Assembly: GCA_003427395.1 (NCBI GenBank)
Contig: BFEA01000627.1
Location: 659,304-723,303 of the forward strand
Direction: 5' to 3'
DNA from: Chara braunii
Lineage: Eukaryota > Streptophyta > Charophyceae > Charales > Characeae
Length of the DNA stretch: 64,000 nt
The translations under genes were made by a program, and so were the position numbers. The notes below the pieces were generated by a model. The model was not told where the DNA came from and did no database searches. It saw only the letters and a list, made by a program, of their open reading frames with translations. This document shows, piece by piece, positions 8,241 through 19,710 of the stretch. The number at the start of each line of letters is the position of its first letter. Positions within the stretch are counted from its first letter, which is position 1.

Positions 8241-10690
8241 GTCATGTTTGCTATACGCAACTTCACAAAGAAAAAGCATGCCTGTGCCAATTGAGTTACT
8301 ACCCGGGCGGCCCAGGATGCCTTAGATTGGCCCGGGTGGCCCGGCCAGGCCAGGTCCAGCAAAGTCCCGGTCAAGGTCCCAGCCTGTCAAAACGAAGGAA
8401 GGAAAACAAACGAACGAACGAACGAACCACCGACTGAACGAACAAACGAACAAACAAAAGAACAAACAAACAAACAAACCAAACAAACAACTAAGTACCA
8501 AAAAAGGTCCAAATGTTGTAGGATTGTTTGGGTTATTATAACCTTCTTTTAGCAGATGGTTTGCCCATCCTTACGCGCATTCCATCAAAGTAGCACCACC
8601 ATACTCAACTAAGTGCAAGGTCTGAACCCTGAGTCTTCCGCAAAGGGCCAGCTCCAAACAACATACAGAAGGGGGTTGAGTCTGTCTCTCTTTGTCTTTT
8701 GCATGTTGTATGTTTGTGTGCATTTAAAAAATTGTTGCGCGAAGTTCATGCACTCCATCCTCTTTCTTTTCCTTTTTCTCTTTTTCGCGCAACTCCTCAA
8801 GCTGCCTAGCGTCGTGTTCGTGTTCGGAGGCGTACCCGAACATTTTCCCCCGAACGAGAACGAGCGCCCAAAACCCTCCTCCAAACGCGAACATGAAAAT
8901 ATATTTTAAAAAAAAAAAAGGCTCCAAAAAATCTGAAAAAACTATATGTCGTGTAAAACAACAATACAAGCAACTTTTGCCTTGGGCCCATCTCCCACTT
9001 GCACCGTTGAACTACGGTAGTTCAACGTTGAGTTTTCTATCAGGTGTGGCATGGCACGGCCTCTGAGATGCATCATCTCATCTCCCTGACTTCCATCCAA
9101 CGTTTTGTATATGGAAAATTTGGAAATATAATTTCGTCTTCTTTTGCTTTAGTCTTCAGCAAAAAGAAAAAAGTTTTGATTCCCGAATACAACGCCCCCC
9201 TACCCTAGCCCATTTCCCGTTGAGCCGTCAGTCATTACCTCCTCCTGGGAGGACACTCTGGCAGACAAGGAGTGCACTCTGATAGACATGGGAGGACAAT
9301 CTCACAGAGGTGGGAGGACACTTCGACAGACTTGAAAGGCACTGGTTTCTTTTATTCGGGTGGTCAATGCACATCGCCAGGAAGACCGTCCACGTTCATT
9401 CCACACCGTAGTGAGGTCCTGTATCCTTCTTCGAGCAGTGCACAGGTAGTTCCGTATAAGAAGATTCGTTTTCTCCTTTTCATTTTCTAAAAAATATGGA
9501 CAAAAGCAGACTGCCCCACTTTCTTTCTCCACTTTACATTTGAGAAAATATGGAAAAAAAACTTTCAGCAGCACTTTATTCTCGTTTTTTGCACTTTTTA
9601 TTTTGAATTTTCAATTTGCAATTACTGAGTCACACCGTTGGGCTAGCTCAACTCGACGGTGTGTAAGTGGGACACGGACCTTGGATATGTTCACCCGAAC
9701 ACGTTCGCGAGCTGTTCGCACGAATGCACAAACATGTTTGTGAGCTGTTCTTGTGAACGCACGAATGCGTATGTGCAAACGCAGAGGGGCGTGAACACAT
9801 TGGCCGTGCTACGCAGTCCTCAAGTTTGACCTTGTCGACAAACCAGAAGTCGGCACGTTAACTTTCAACTCTCCACTTCCATGCAAAAAACAAGTGGGTA
9901 CATCACAATTCAAAAACCAATCCACTGTTGGCGATATATCGTCACAATACGAAAGATGCTAGTTGTGACAGGTGTGAGCGAGTCCAACGCAAACGTGCGG
10001 GCATGTTATTGAAATTCAGCCTACTCAAGCAACCAGCTCTGAAACCGACCACCCACCCTCCCAGCAATGGCTCTCACCTCCCTGCGGCAGAGGTAGCTTG
10101 AGTGGCAACCATCACTGTTACACGCTTACAGCTACTAACACCAACAAGCGGTTAACAGGGCGCCCACCTTTTCAGGCCCAGGGTAAAAAACAAAAACACC
10201 GAAAAGTGCATTTGGGTTCGTTTTTTTTTAACAGCTGCTTTTTTTTTTCTTTTTTTTTTTTTTGCCTTTTTTTTAGGGGGGGGGTCAAGGTCTGCGTGTG
10301 CCAAGTTTGGTGTTTCTTGGGGTCTTGGGGATGGCTGTTTTGGCCAGCCCTGAAAATCCTGAAAGTCCTGAAAAATGCTGAAAAGTTGAAAACTGAAAAG
10401 AGCAAATTTTTCATGAATACACACTTTTGCCTTGGGGTTTAAGGCCCCTTTTCTAATCCTTTTTGTTTTACTTTTTTTTTTTTTTTTTTTTTTGAGTACC
10501 TACCACTAAAGTAGCGCGTACTTTGTATTCACAGCGAGCGATGCCTCTGAACCCCACTGTCCCTTCTCATGTACTGTTTCTTGGTCGTTCCATACGTTGT
10601 TTATGTCCATTGTCCATTTTTCATTTACCAAATTACCGATTGCTTATCCTGCACGTCGCATGCTATTCAACCATCAAATGAACACAAAGT
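8240..10690. other. Intergenic, no recognised gene
   Basis: No coding similarity. It holds GAAC/CAAA-rich simple sequence (8400-8500), a short palindrome around 9008-9030, poly(T) and poly(A) runs (10219-10275, 10472-10493) and related GAGCTGTTC/ACGAATGC repeats near 9706-9770. Confidence 0.4.
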
Positions 10691-10691
10691 G

Positions 10692-10728
<37 letters not shown>
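10692..10728 (+). repeat. Poly(A) tract
   Basis: A run of 37 A. It may be the tail of a retroposed sequence, but no element body was identified upstream. Confidence 0.9.
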
Positions 10729-10729
<1 letters not shown>

Positions 10730-11340
10730 CCTTGTTCAAGATTTTCCCTTGACTTCCTTAACTATTACCAAAAAAAAAACATTTCACCAGGTACGACTCC
10801 GGTGCCAGAGAATTCCGCCCCCTCCCAACCAGGTCATTCACAGCTTCCTCATGTGCTGTGGCCCTTCTGCCTTCATTTTCCAAGAGCTGGAGCAGCAAGA
10901 CGGTTCCGCCGACATCGTTGAAGGATAAGAATGCTGCCGACTGAGCGAGGGATTATTGCTTATGTTAGCCACATGATTCGTCTATAGTCCCACCATCGTA
11001 TCGGGCCCATGAACTTCCATCGTATAGTCCCATAGCACGGTTCCATTCCATAGTTCTATAACATACTTCTGTTCCCGTCTCTTTCCCTCTCCAGCCATCC
11101 CCAGTCCCCACACTCAGTGCATTGAATCTGGCTCCCACTACAGCATTAAGCCAGCCACCGCTACTTCAAAAGGACCTCCCTTCTTTCTTCCAAAGCGATC
11201 CCTTCTTCTGTCTCCTGAAGCGACAACACTCCGCTTGGAATTTCCCCTTCTCGTACTCCTGGAAACCGGTTTGGTACCAGACCTTATCAAAGCTCGGCAA
11301 GCAGGTACGGAGGTCCAGGTGGTTTACTTACAGTACACTA
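10730..11340. other. Intergenic, no recognised feature
   Basis: No coding similarity or repeat seen up to the MITE at 11342. Confidence 0.4.
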
Positions 11341-11341
11341 A

Positions 11342-11462
11342 CTACCGTCTTCGGCCGAATGGAACGCCCGGTCATTACAGTACAGCTTCTGTGTCACGAC
11401 CGAAAATCGTGACAAACACGTGGCTATAATGACCGGGCGTTCGATTCGGGTGAAGACGGTAG
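11342..11462 (+). mobile_element. Foldback MITE (family A), copy 2
   Basis: A 121-bp element. The left arm CTACCGTCTTCGGCCGAATG and the right arm ending GGGTGAAGACGGTAG are reverse complements over about 38 bp, with GGTCATTA / TAATGACC inside. The loop contains a second small palindrome (CACGACCGAAAATCGTG). If the TA next to each outer C/G is the duplicated target, this would be a Tc1/mariner-type element; that cannot be settled from one site. Confidence 0.8.
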
Positions 11463-11469
11463 TCCTATT

Positions 11470-12025
11470 CTTTGCACTTGGAAGGACGTGTAGCAGAACA
11501 ACAACAGGCAAAAGCTGCTATGGCCACCACAGCAGTTCTGCTCAGAATCAAGGACTTCAGCATTTTGACGTGCAGAGCGGCATTTTGTGTTTTCGCATGA
11601 GCGCTGTTAGGCTGTATACGTATTCTACTGCTTTTCTGTCTGTCACAGAAGCTGCGCATTCTGACGCCACGAGGAAAGATTATACATATGAATAACTTAG
11701 TTGTATGCTCATCCTTGTTGGGGAGGGGGGCGGGGGATAGGGAGGGGAGGAAGACGGCAGTTCGAATACTGAAAGCACTCAGCTCTCATCTGTCTGCACC
11801 CTGGTCACCACATCACATCATTGCCTGTTTCCATTTTCTCCTTTTTCTTTCGGCATTCGTTACCTTGCTCGTAAAGCTCTGCTGGACAGGTTTCGAACTT
11901 TCGACTGCTTGCTTGAGGGATGAAGTTCGACTCAGTCAGAAAAGTGACCGTATGTATGATATAACAGTTTAGTAGTTCAAATAATAATAATAGTAATAAT
12001 TAAACCACTTAAAAAATAATAATAA
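11470..12025. other. Intergenic, no recognised gene
   Basis: Nothing recognised apart from an AAT-rich tract near 11980-12026 just before the 75-bp repeat cluster. Confidence 0.4.
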
Positions 12026-12027
12026 TA

Positions 12028-12267
12028 CAGCCCCTCGTTTGTTGTCCTCTTCTCCCTCTCTGCCTACGGTTTACCGGGCAGTTCTATTTGTGACGATATA
12101 TATCGTCACAAATAGAACTGCCCGTCACAAATAGAACTGCCCGGTAAACCGTAGGCAGAGAGGGAGAAGAGGACAACAAACGAGGGGCTGTTATATATCG
12201 TCACAAACAGAACTGCCCGGTAAACCGTAGGCAGAGAGAGAGAAGAGGACAACAAACGAGGGGCTGT
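12028..12267 (+). repeat. 75-bp repeat family B: head-to-head pair plus a third copy
   Basis: A reverse-strand copy (12028-12099) meets a forward copy at a CGATATATATCG centre, giving a hairpin with arms of about 70 bp. The forward side has a short internal duplication of GTCACAAATAGAACTGCCC, and its full copy runs 12123-12190. A third forward copy follows at 12195-12267. The unit starts TATCGTCACAAACAGAACTG and ends CAACAAACGAGGGGCTGT. Another copy lies at 24752. All are bordered by TA-rich sequence. Confidence 0.85.
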
Positions 12268-12373
12268 GACGAACTGTTATATATATATATATTTTAACAA
12301 GGCACAATGCTAACCACTCGACTCTTGCAACTCCACCACTCAACACTCGCAAACAGCCAACGAAAAGATTGGG

Positions 12374-12402
<29 letters not shown>
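12374..12402 (+). repeat. Poly(A) tract
   Basis: A run of 29 A with no identified element body. Confidence 0.9.
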
Positions 12403-12406
<4 letters not shown>

Positions 12407-12667
12407 GCTCCCCTTCAATGTGGATGACCAGAATGAGTGCTACACCCTACATAGACAGCATAAACCTCCCGAAAAAGACTTAGCATTTGATTTGTGCATT
12501 GTCAGCACACACTTGGATTCCACTTCGCTGCATATAGCCATCACAATCATCCCCTTTTCATCTCGTTCTTCCTCCTCGTCCTTTTTTCGTCCTCTTCCTC
12601 TTGTTTTCAGTTGCCAGTCCGATTGACAAGGTCCTCTCCTGCTTTTCCACCACCACCTCTCCTCCTC

Positions 12668-12889
12668 CTCCTCCTCCTCTTCCTCCTCCTCCGCCTCATG
12701 ATTGCTCAGCCCTCAAACATGCTCCTCCTAAGAGCAGGACAAACGAATCACCTGGACGGCTGTCTCTTATACACATCTAGATGTGTATAAGAGACAGCTC
12801 CTCCTCCTCTTCCTCCTCCTCCGCCTCATGATTGCTCAGCCCTCAAACATGCTCCTCCTAAGAGCAGGACAAACGAATCACCTGGACGG
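12668..12889. other. Assembly artefact: Nextera mate-pair junction adapter in a false 92-bp duplication
   Basis: Bases 12760-12797 are the 19-bp Tn5 mosaic end followed directly by its reverse complement (CTGTCTCTTATACACATCT, then AGATGTGTATAAGAGACAG). This is the circularisation junction of Nextera mate-pair libraries, not a natural element. The 92 bp before it (12668-12759) are repeated exactly after it (12798-12889). The true sequence most likely joins 12759 to 12890, so 130 bp here are spurious. Confidence 0.97.
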
Positions 12890-14440
12890 TGTTTGACAGC
12901 TGACGCCTCCCCCTCTCTCTTCCTGCTCCTCTTCCCCTCCTCATTCTCCCATCCTTATTCCTCCTCCCTCCATCCCCCGTTCTCCTCCTCCATCTGCGAG
13001 GACCTTCACCGAATGCAGCAGCAGATTGCACACATGAAACTTGTACTCAGGAAAAACGTTTACAAAACACAACTGACCGCCAATTTGCCTGCTCGATGGC
13101 AGCGAGCCAGTCAACCGCGCTTCTCGGCCACCCAAGGCATTCTTTTGCCTGGCTTCCAGGACTCTCTAGCCAAGGGACACGTCACTGCTGAGCGCAATTG
13201 GACCCTTTGCATTCTGTTCCTCCGCATTCATAGAGGTTTTGAATTGCCATTAACAACAAAAAAAAAAAAAAACAAAAAAAAAAACGATCTTGCCCGTTAC
13301 ATCTTGGAATGACCGAAGGGTAGAAAAAGCAAGCACAACTGTCCACAGAACGATTCTTCAATGAAAGTCATCCGTACTCAGACAGACTGACAGTTGAGCT
13401 GCTTAGATTGTCAAGCATACCGAGAGAAACTCGCTCGATTTGCAAATTTTGTTTTTCGCGCAGACTGTGTTCGTTGAGCCTTTTCCCAAAATCGTTTTTC
13501 TTTTTTTCTTTTTTTCTTTTTTTTTTGCCTTTTCCAAATTCTAACACGCTTGGAAACATTCCATTCGTCGGAGCAGAAATGTGTTCGAATCGTTCTGATA
13601 TCTGATACACTCTGGAACACTGTGTTACCAGACCTGATACAATCTGGAAGACTGTGTTACCAGACTGGCGGCGCGGGTTGCCCCAGATTGACCCGGCCGG
13701 ACAACAGTTTTCTGGGATGCCCAATTTCGTGAAAATAGTAAAAAATGCTAGGCTACCAGAGTGGCCCGGGGTCACTTACCCGGCCGGGCCAAAAACATTA
13801 AAAAAAAAAGAAAAAAACATTAATTTTTAATTTTATTTTTTATTTTGAATTCGGTGAAGAATTTCGATGTGACCCTGAGGCAAAAGTTGTTCAGTTCATT
13901 TTTCTGCATAACATAGTTTTTTTTTGGATTTTAAGCTTGACAAAAAGGAGAAGAGGGGAAAGGGAAGGGTACGAAGAGAACTGTGCAAAACTATCTGTCA
14001 GCTATGACGATTGCCATCCTCCACAAGTATCATTTTTTTTATTATTCTGATAATTTTGTCCATTTCCTGTGGACAGAGGTTTAGCTTGTTTGCTTTCCGC
14101 TTGCTCGCAGTTGCTGCATGGTTCTCTCAAAAGTAGACTCGATCTCGCAGCCAGCGGCCAGCGGCGCCACGCTTCTTTTTTTCCTGGCCACGCCACTCAC
14201 CGGATCGAGCTCAATGCTACTGCCACAGAACTACTTCTTACACGCATCTTATGTTTTGATGAATCCATTCAGATTTCTCACACTCTTAAAGAATTAGCCT
14301 TAAAAAAAAAAAAAAAAAAATCAGCCAATATTTTAAAAGAGTTGAAAAAAAAATCAATGGCCAACTCGCTAACGTTTGACAGACAAAAAGAATATGGCAA
14401 ATGCTGATGGACTGATGGCATCCTGATGACTACAATAATG
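12890..14440. other. Intergenic, no recognised gene
   Basis: Several A- or T-rich runs (13258-13284, 13498-13526, 13798-13820, 14303-14320) and one small tandem repeat of ACACTCTGGAACACTGTGTTACCAGA type near 13606-13664. No coding similarity found. Confidence 0.4.
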
Positions 14441-14580
14441 TCCACTACCTAACCCCTTCAGCTGGTGCTGCTCCCCACCAGTAGAATGGATGGAGCCATC
14501 TACAATCGAGAGCCGATTATCGGAGGAGCCTGCTCCTAACACCTCCGCTAATAACAGGTCTCTCCCCGATGTTTTCCACC
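14440..14580 (+). mobile_element. Short non-LTR element (family P), copy 3, no poly(A)
   Basis: It shares CAGCTGGTGCTGCTCCCCACCAGTAGAATGG and the GGAGCCATCTA segment with the copy at 4590. A hairpin is again present near the 3' end: CGGAGG (14521-14526) pairs with CCTCCG, where the first copy has TGGAGG with CCTCCA. The end GATGTTTT matches, but the poly(A) is replaced by a C run. Confidence 0.55.
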
Positions 14581-14810
14581 CCCCCTTCCGCTAATAAAAG
14601 AAGAGAGAGAAGAAAAAGAGGAAAAAGGAAAAAAAAAATTGTGTTTACGTAAAAGACTGCCAACGCGTGTTGACCACAAAGTAGTGAAAAACGTTTTCTT
14701 GCCCAGAAAAACGTTTTCTTGCCCAGAAAAACGTTTTCTCTCGCCTTTTTCCTGCTCACTCTTGTCACCGCCTGTCTAGCTCTATCTCTTGCCATCATCT
14801 ATCTGTTTAT

Positions 14811-14846
<36 letters not shown>

Positions 14847-14895
14847 TCATTGCCTATATACCGTCACACCGCGTATCGGAGCGCAAAGGCGTAAC

Positions 14896-14936
<41 letters not shown>
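14811..14936 (+). repeat. TCTA tetranucleotide tract and 40-A run
   Basis: (ATCT)n occupies 14811-14846 and a run of A occupies 14897-14936. Confidence 0.9.
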
Positions 14937-14938
<2 letters not shown>

Positions 14939-14939
14939 A

Positions 14940-16042
14940 AAGAAGTAAGGAAGGAAAGCTCCGCCTGTTCATCACCTCTTACGTACAAGGCCGGCCACGT
15001 GGATGATGGTTATATCTATATTCTTGGCATCGCCCAATCTACATCAATTTCTTGTCATCCATTGCCTATTTACCTCTTGTATTCATCCTTTTCTCCGTGA
15101 CAATGCAACCCCTGCTCCATCTGAGGAGAGGCTTCGCGGCCGAAAGCATACCCCATCCACAGGTTTAGACAATCGAGGGCGTGGTGACCATGTGAATCTG
15201 TGTCACGCCTCCCATGGTGCAGCCGCATCTCCACATGGTCTTCGCGATCTAAGCTGGGGAAATCAGAAATAGACCAAAAAAAAAAAGGGTTTGGGAATAG
15301 CCTCGCAGAGAAACTCTTTTGTCATGGGCATATCAATTACCCCCCTCCCAGAGCAACTACGTATTTTGTCAAGGGCATCAATTACCCCCACATTCACCTT
15401 ACTCGATCTATCTACTGTAGGCATACTGTAGGCAACTACAGACCGTACATTTTCGGTCACATCCACTCCGGGATCCAAGGGAAGTTGTTCCTTCAGGCTC
15501 AAGTCAAAAAATGACCTTACCGTCATGCTGGATGCCGAACGCTGAGGACGATTCCACGACGACAATGATTGCGTGCGGGGCAATCCACCACCATAAAAGC
15601 AACCAAAGCCCGCTGGAGCTCGGCCGCACTGCCATTGCTTTCCGCGCAATCATCATCAGCCACGTGAACGAACCAAGTCAGCAACTATCACCATCCACGT
15701 AGGATGATGAGCCACGCGGCCCCCATTCGCCGGGGCGGTGCAGGGAAGTCCTGCCATTGTCTCCATACAAACTCCTCGCTAGCCATCACTCCGTTTTGTT
15801 GCATCCAGCTTTGGAATTGCATAGAGATTTATATCCACCCACCAAGCCCACGCCAACGCAGGATTATCTTGACAGACAAGGGTAGCAAAATGCGCGAGGA
15901 GAAGAGGATTCGTAAGCATCGTGACCCTGTAGTCCCCCGAAGAGCAGAGCATCTTCGCGCTAAGCTAAGGCCCCTCTCAGACAAGTATTTGAATGCCACT
16001 CTCCCTCTCCCTCTCCCTCCGCAATTGACCGAACAATCGGTG

Positions 16043-16094
<52 letters not shown>

Positions 16095-16840
16095 CCGAAA
16101 AAGCATAATCTGCACTTAGGACGAAATGCAGACTTAGGCGCTAACGAGTAAAGCTGAGCATCGTTTTCGGCCCCTCTCCTACTCCACTCATACAGAGCCA
16201 CAAATCTTTTACCTTCCCATCAAAGCATCTGGAACGTATGTACAGATATCTGAGCCTCTTTCGATTTCCTATGTGCCCGCGCTTATGGCAAAAAATGGCA
16301 AAAAATGGACAAGCAACCAGCACCTCCACCGCCGGTCAATTACTGTCAAACATGTCAAAGCGTCCTCCCCCGAAAGAAGCAGCCAACTCTTTGCAGACAA
16401 AATAGAAAACATCATACAGCCACGATTGGGCTGTGATAGCCAATTCGTTTGGACGTGCACCGTCTCTCAGGAGGTTGCAACGCTCGGCCCATACAGGTCC
16501 TGCTGAATTCCAACACACTAGCTCGGCCCATGAGGTAGTGTGACGTCCTTGAGAGCTGTACAACACCCTGCATACGGTACAACCTCCCGTGACATACAGC
16601 AGTACTCACTCCAGAAATTATTAATCCACAGTGCGATCATAACCACGACAACATCAGCACAACACAAACATGCGCCCGAGGTCATCGGCATCCTCTCTAC
16701 ATCGTAAAAGGGGTGGTCGCTCAATGCGCGCACCTGCGTGTTTTCTCTCTTATCGCGACGAGTCCTGAAGCGCGCCAAAGAGCGGTGATAGCTATGACAA
16801 CAGCACAAGCATGCTCCCCCACTCGAGGACCTGGCCTGAC
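14940..16840. other. Intergenic downstream of the reductase, no recognised gene
   Basis: A GA microsatellite lies at 16045-16089. The last part (about 16500-16840) should hold the 3' UTR and polyadenylation site of the reductase gene on the minus strand, but no exact AATAAA signal was found near it. Confidence 0.4.
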
Positions 16841-16841
16841 C

Positions 16842-19487
16842 TTACCACACGTCCCTCTGATAGCGTCCTTCTTGCTGCATCCGTTTGACTAACAGGTCGG
16901 CTTCAGAAGCAGATACCACCTCCCTTTCCTGAACGATGGTCAGGAGAGCGCGATGAACGTCTTTCGCCATGGCCTTGGCATCCCCACATACGTACAGGTG
17001 CCCACCTAATCCTCCCCTGTCTTTGGGCGCCAGCAGCTCCCACAACTCAGCAGCATTCTCCGACATCTTATGTTGCACGTACTCCTTTACGTCTTGATCT
17101 CGCGAGAAGGCCAAGTGCAAGCTGCTGAGCGCGCCACTTTTCAAGAATGCCTCCACCTCCTCCTTGTAGATGTAATCCTTGCTGCGGCTCCGACAACCAA
17201 AGAAGAAAACCGCCTTCCCAAGAAGGGTGTTTCCCTCTGCCTCACGCAACTTGGATCTCAGCAGATACTCCCGCTCCTGCAAGAAACCCCTAAATGGTGC
17301 CAATCCAGTCCCCGGGCCAACCATGACAATCGGAAGAGACATATCTACGGGCAATCTAAAACCAGACGACCGAACAAACACGGGCATTGAACTGCGCGCC
17401 GTGGCATCACCTCCACCTCCCTTCACCGTGTCCTCCTTCGACGACGGAACTGCTCCTGCTAACCAGAGGGAAGCGACACCTTGATGCACCCGGCCGCTGC
17501 GGGTGGTTTCCTCCACAACAGCGCAAGTGACGTGCACTCTGCCCGGGTCATGGTGAGGCGACGATGAGATGGAGTAATACCGCGGCTGCAGCGTCGGGGC
17601 CATGGAGCCGAAGAACACTCCAAGAGGGGGTTTGACCGATGGAAAGGCCTCAAGAACTTGAAGCAGGCTTCGTTTATCGCCCACTACCCAGGATGCGTAC
17701 TCGTCCTTGCCCTCCGGCGAGGCAAGAAAGCGGAGACGCGCTTCATCGTCCGCAGACTCCGCGTAAGCTGCCATCGCCAGCAGCGCCGTCTTTCTCGGCG
17801 CGTTCAGCAAGTCGCTGAAGCATGCCAAAGCCACTCGAAGCGTGCATGGCCCAGAGAAAGGCGGCGGCGGAAGGGAGTCGAAGTCGGGACCTTGATGTTG
17901 GCCATCCTCGGTGTCTCTGTGCAAAGAAATCACTGTGTCGAGGGCGTAGCCGAGGCGTTTAGCGGCCGCCTCGACTACATGCGGCTGGTTCTCTGGAAAC
18001 ACTCCCAAGTGGTCTCCAGGCTCATACTCCATTCCAGAACCGGTCAGATCGAACTCCACGTGGACACAAGACCTCTCAGAGAGAGGGGAATGCAGCTCCC
18101 TCCTCGCCACCACGGTCGCTTTAAAAGGACGATTCGCATCGTAGGCGTAGCCCTCGTGTCCCGGTCCTGTCGCCGTTGCCGCAGTCTTGAGCGACCGTAC
18201 TCTTGAGATCTGCTGCTGGGATCTCTGTCGCTCTTCATCCCCTCCTGAGGAGATCCGCTCCTCTTCCTTTCCCCCCCCAGGTAATCCACCCACATTCATC
18301 GTCTTTTCATGGAGTACCACTCTGTACTGCGCCACCGACACTTCCCCGTGGCCGCCGCCGCCGCCGCCGCCGCCGCCATCGACGTCTCCGATGCCCAACA
18401 GCTTGTCCATCACCGGCCATACGCCCGAGATCCAAGCGGCGAAATCGTCCTCAATGATCACATCGTCGTCGCCTAATCCGATTGGCACCATCCTGCTCGC
18501 ACCCAGCTTCTCCAAGCACTTGTCTATCACTTTCCCTACCGCGTTGAAGTGCTCATACTGCTTGTTCCCGAGCCCGAAAACCGCGAAGTTCATCTTCGAC
18601 AGCAATCGGCTACCTCTGCCCCCACCCCCATCACCATCATCATCATCATCGTCGCTCAAAGAGGAGCATTTCTCCGTCATCCATTTATGAAATCGAGCGG
18701 CATTGTCCGTCGGCTCCCCATCTCCGTAAGTTGCCATCAGGAAGAAGCACAGTCCTTCATCAGACAGCTTCGACTCAAGCTCCTCCTCGTCTGCCCCGTA
18801 ATCGTCGATGTCGATGACCTCCACTGCGCTGACGTCGCCATATCTCTGGCGCATCTCCTTTGCCAGATCGTTCGAAAACCTCTCCGCTGTGCCTGTCTGC
18901 GTGCCAAAGAAGATGGCAATTCGTCTCTTTGGCTTCGGCTTTTCCTCCTCAGCAAGCTCTGCTTTCTCGGACTTCCCCTCGCGACCGACCCCCGCCTCTT
19001 CCACCTTTCCGCCCGGTCCCAGCCGACTGCCATCCGCCGCCAGCGAGTTGTTGAAGCCACGACCCTTGTACGACGGCGCCTTTTCTTCCACGGACTCGAT
19101 TTTCGACGAAAAGGAACGTAAGATGAAGATCCCTGCCATGCCGAGAACAAACGCCAAAAAGTAGGGCCACGACCATAGCCAAGCTCCGACGAGGGCTGGC
19201 CCTTCTTTGCCAAGAAGAGCATGGTGGACAGTATTGAGGTGCTCCGCCATATCGGTGTCCGAACGCACGAATCCTCCTACTTCCCCTCCTCCTCCTCCTC
19301 CTCCTCCTCCTCCTCCTCCTTCAACCTCCCATCCGAGTACTAGTAATAGAATGCTTACTATCACCCACAGGGGAGCAGCGATGTCACGACGCCGCGCCGA
19401 CACGCGCACCATATCCATAACGCCCTTCTTAGCACGGCCCTCCCAACTCCACCTACCTCCACGCGGCCGTACCCAAGATCGTCGCAC
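16842..19487 (-). CDS. CPR: NADPH-cytochrome P450 reductase, plant-type, single exon
   Basis: This ER-membrane diflavin enzyme passes electrons from NADPH through FAD and FMN to P450s. Residues (from 19487): flavodoxin FMN domain about 188-365 with GTQTGTAERFSNDLAKEM (195-212), ATYGDGEPTDNAARFHKW (252-269) and FGLGNKQYEHFNAVGK (304-319); FAD domain with RYYSISSSP (636-644); NADPH domain with GPGTGLAPFRGFLQER (724-739), FFGCRSRSKDYIY (762-774) and YVCGDAKAMA (832-841); C-terminal Trp881. Residues 100-124 form the usual N-terminal anchor. The likely start is Met80 (19250), giving 802 residues; relatives have about 700. Starting at Met1 would add a basic, poly-Gly segment with a second hydrophobic stretch (36-53). 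Extra length comes from Asp/Gly inserts (278-292, 368-380) and Ser/Arg linkers (400-437, 682-699) coded by GCC and ATC repeats. No introns are needed and all flavin motifs are intact, so it looks functional. Confidence 0.95.
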   Translation of the reverse strand: MRRSWVRPRGGRWSWEGRAKKGVMDMVRVSARRRDIAAPLWVIVSILLLVLGWEVEGGGGGGGGGGGGEVGGFVRSDTDMAEHLNTVHHALLGKEGPALVGAWLWSWPYFLAFVLGMAGIFILRSFSSKIESVEEKAPSYKGRGFNNSLAADGSRLGPGGKVEEAGVGREGKSEKAELAEEEKPKPKRRIAIFFGTQTGTAERFSNDLAKEMRQRYGDVSAVEVIDIDDYGADEEELESKLSDEGLCFFLMATYGDGEPTDNAARFHKWMTEKCSSLSDDDDDDGDGGGGRGSRLLSKMNFAVFGLGNKQYEHFNAVGKVIDKCLEKLGASRMVPIGLGDDDVIIEDDFAAWISGVWPVMDKLLGIGDVDGGGGGGGGGHGEVSVAQYRVVLHEKTMNVGGLPGGGKEEERISSGGDEERQRSQQQISRVRSLKTAATATGPGHEGYAYDANRPFKATVVARRELHSPLSERSCVHVEFDLTGSGMEYEPGDHLGVFPENQPHVVEAAAKRLGYALDTVISLHRDTEDGQHQGPDFDSLPPPPFSGPCTLRVALACFSDLLNAPRKTALLAMAAYAESADDEARLRFLASPEGKDEYASWVVGDKRSLLQVLEAFPSVKPPLGVFFGSMAPTLQPRYYSISSSPHHDPGRVHVTCAVVEETTRSGRVHQGVASLWLAGAVPSSKEDTVKGGGGDATARSSMPVFVRSSGFRLPVDMSLPIVMVGPGTGLAPFRGFLQEREYLLRSKLREAEGNTLLGKAVFFFGCRSRSKDYIYKEEVEAFLKSGALSSLHLAFSRDQDVKEYVQHKMSENAAELWELLAPKDRGGLGGHLYVCGDAKAMAKDVHRALLTIVQEREVVSASEADLLVKRMQQEGRYQRDVW
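19280..19321 (+). repeat. TCC trinucleotide tract
   Basis: On the minus strand it codes the poly-Gly run at residues 57-68 of the longest reductase frame, upstream of the likely start, so it may really be 5' UTR. Confidence 0.85.
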
Positions 19488-19710
19488 GACCCGCGCGCAG
19501 CCGAACAGGGGGACGACACTCCGCCACGCTTCGGCTGCCCAGGTCGCGCTCCCCCGCCGCTGCCGCTACCGCGGCCGCGAACTCATGAACCCCTCGCCAC
19601 GCTGTATGCACACCACACGTCACGAAATCAACCCCGACCGTTGCCTTCCGGCGGCCATCTGAGCGAATCTCGGTGCCACCAATTTCCCTTGCCGTTAAAA
19701 TCAATGGCCC

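Noticed and set aside
7899-8437. Overlapping frames with Leu-Ser, His-Thr and Cys-Val runs
   Set aside because: They are products of GA and GT microsatellites around an ambiguous base.
12760-12797. A perfect palindrome resembling a transposon end
   Set aside because: It is the Tn5 mosaic end used in sequencing libraries, joined to its reverse complement, with a false duplication around it.
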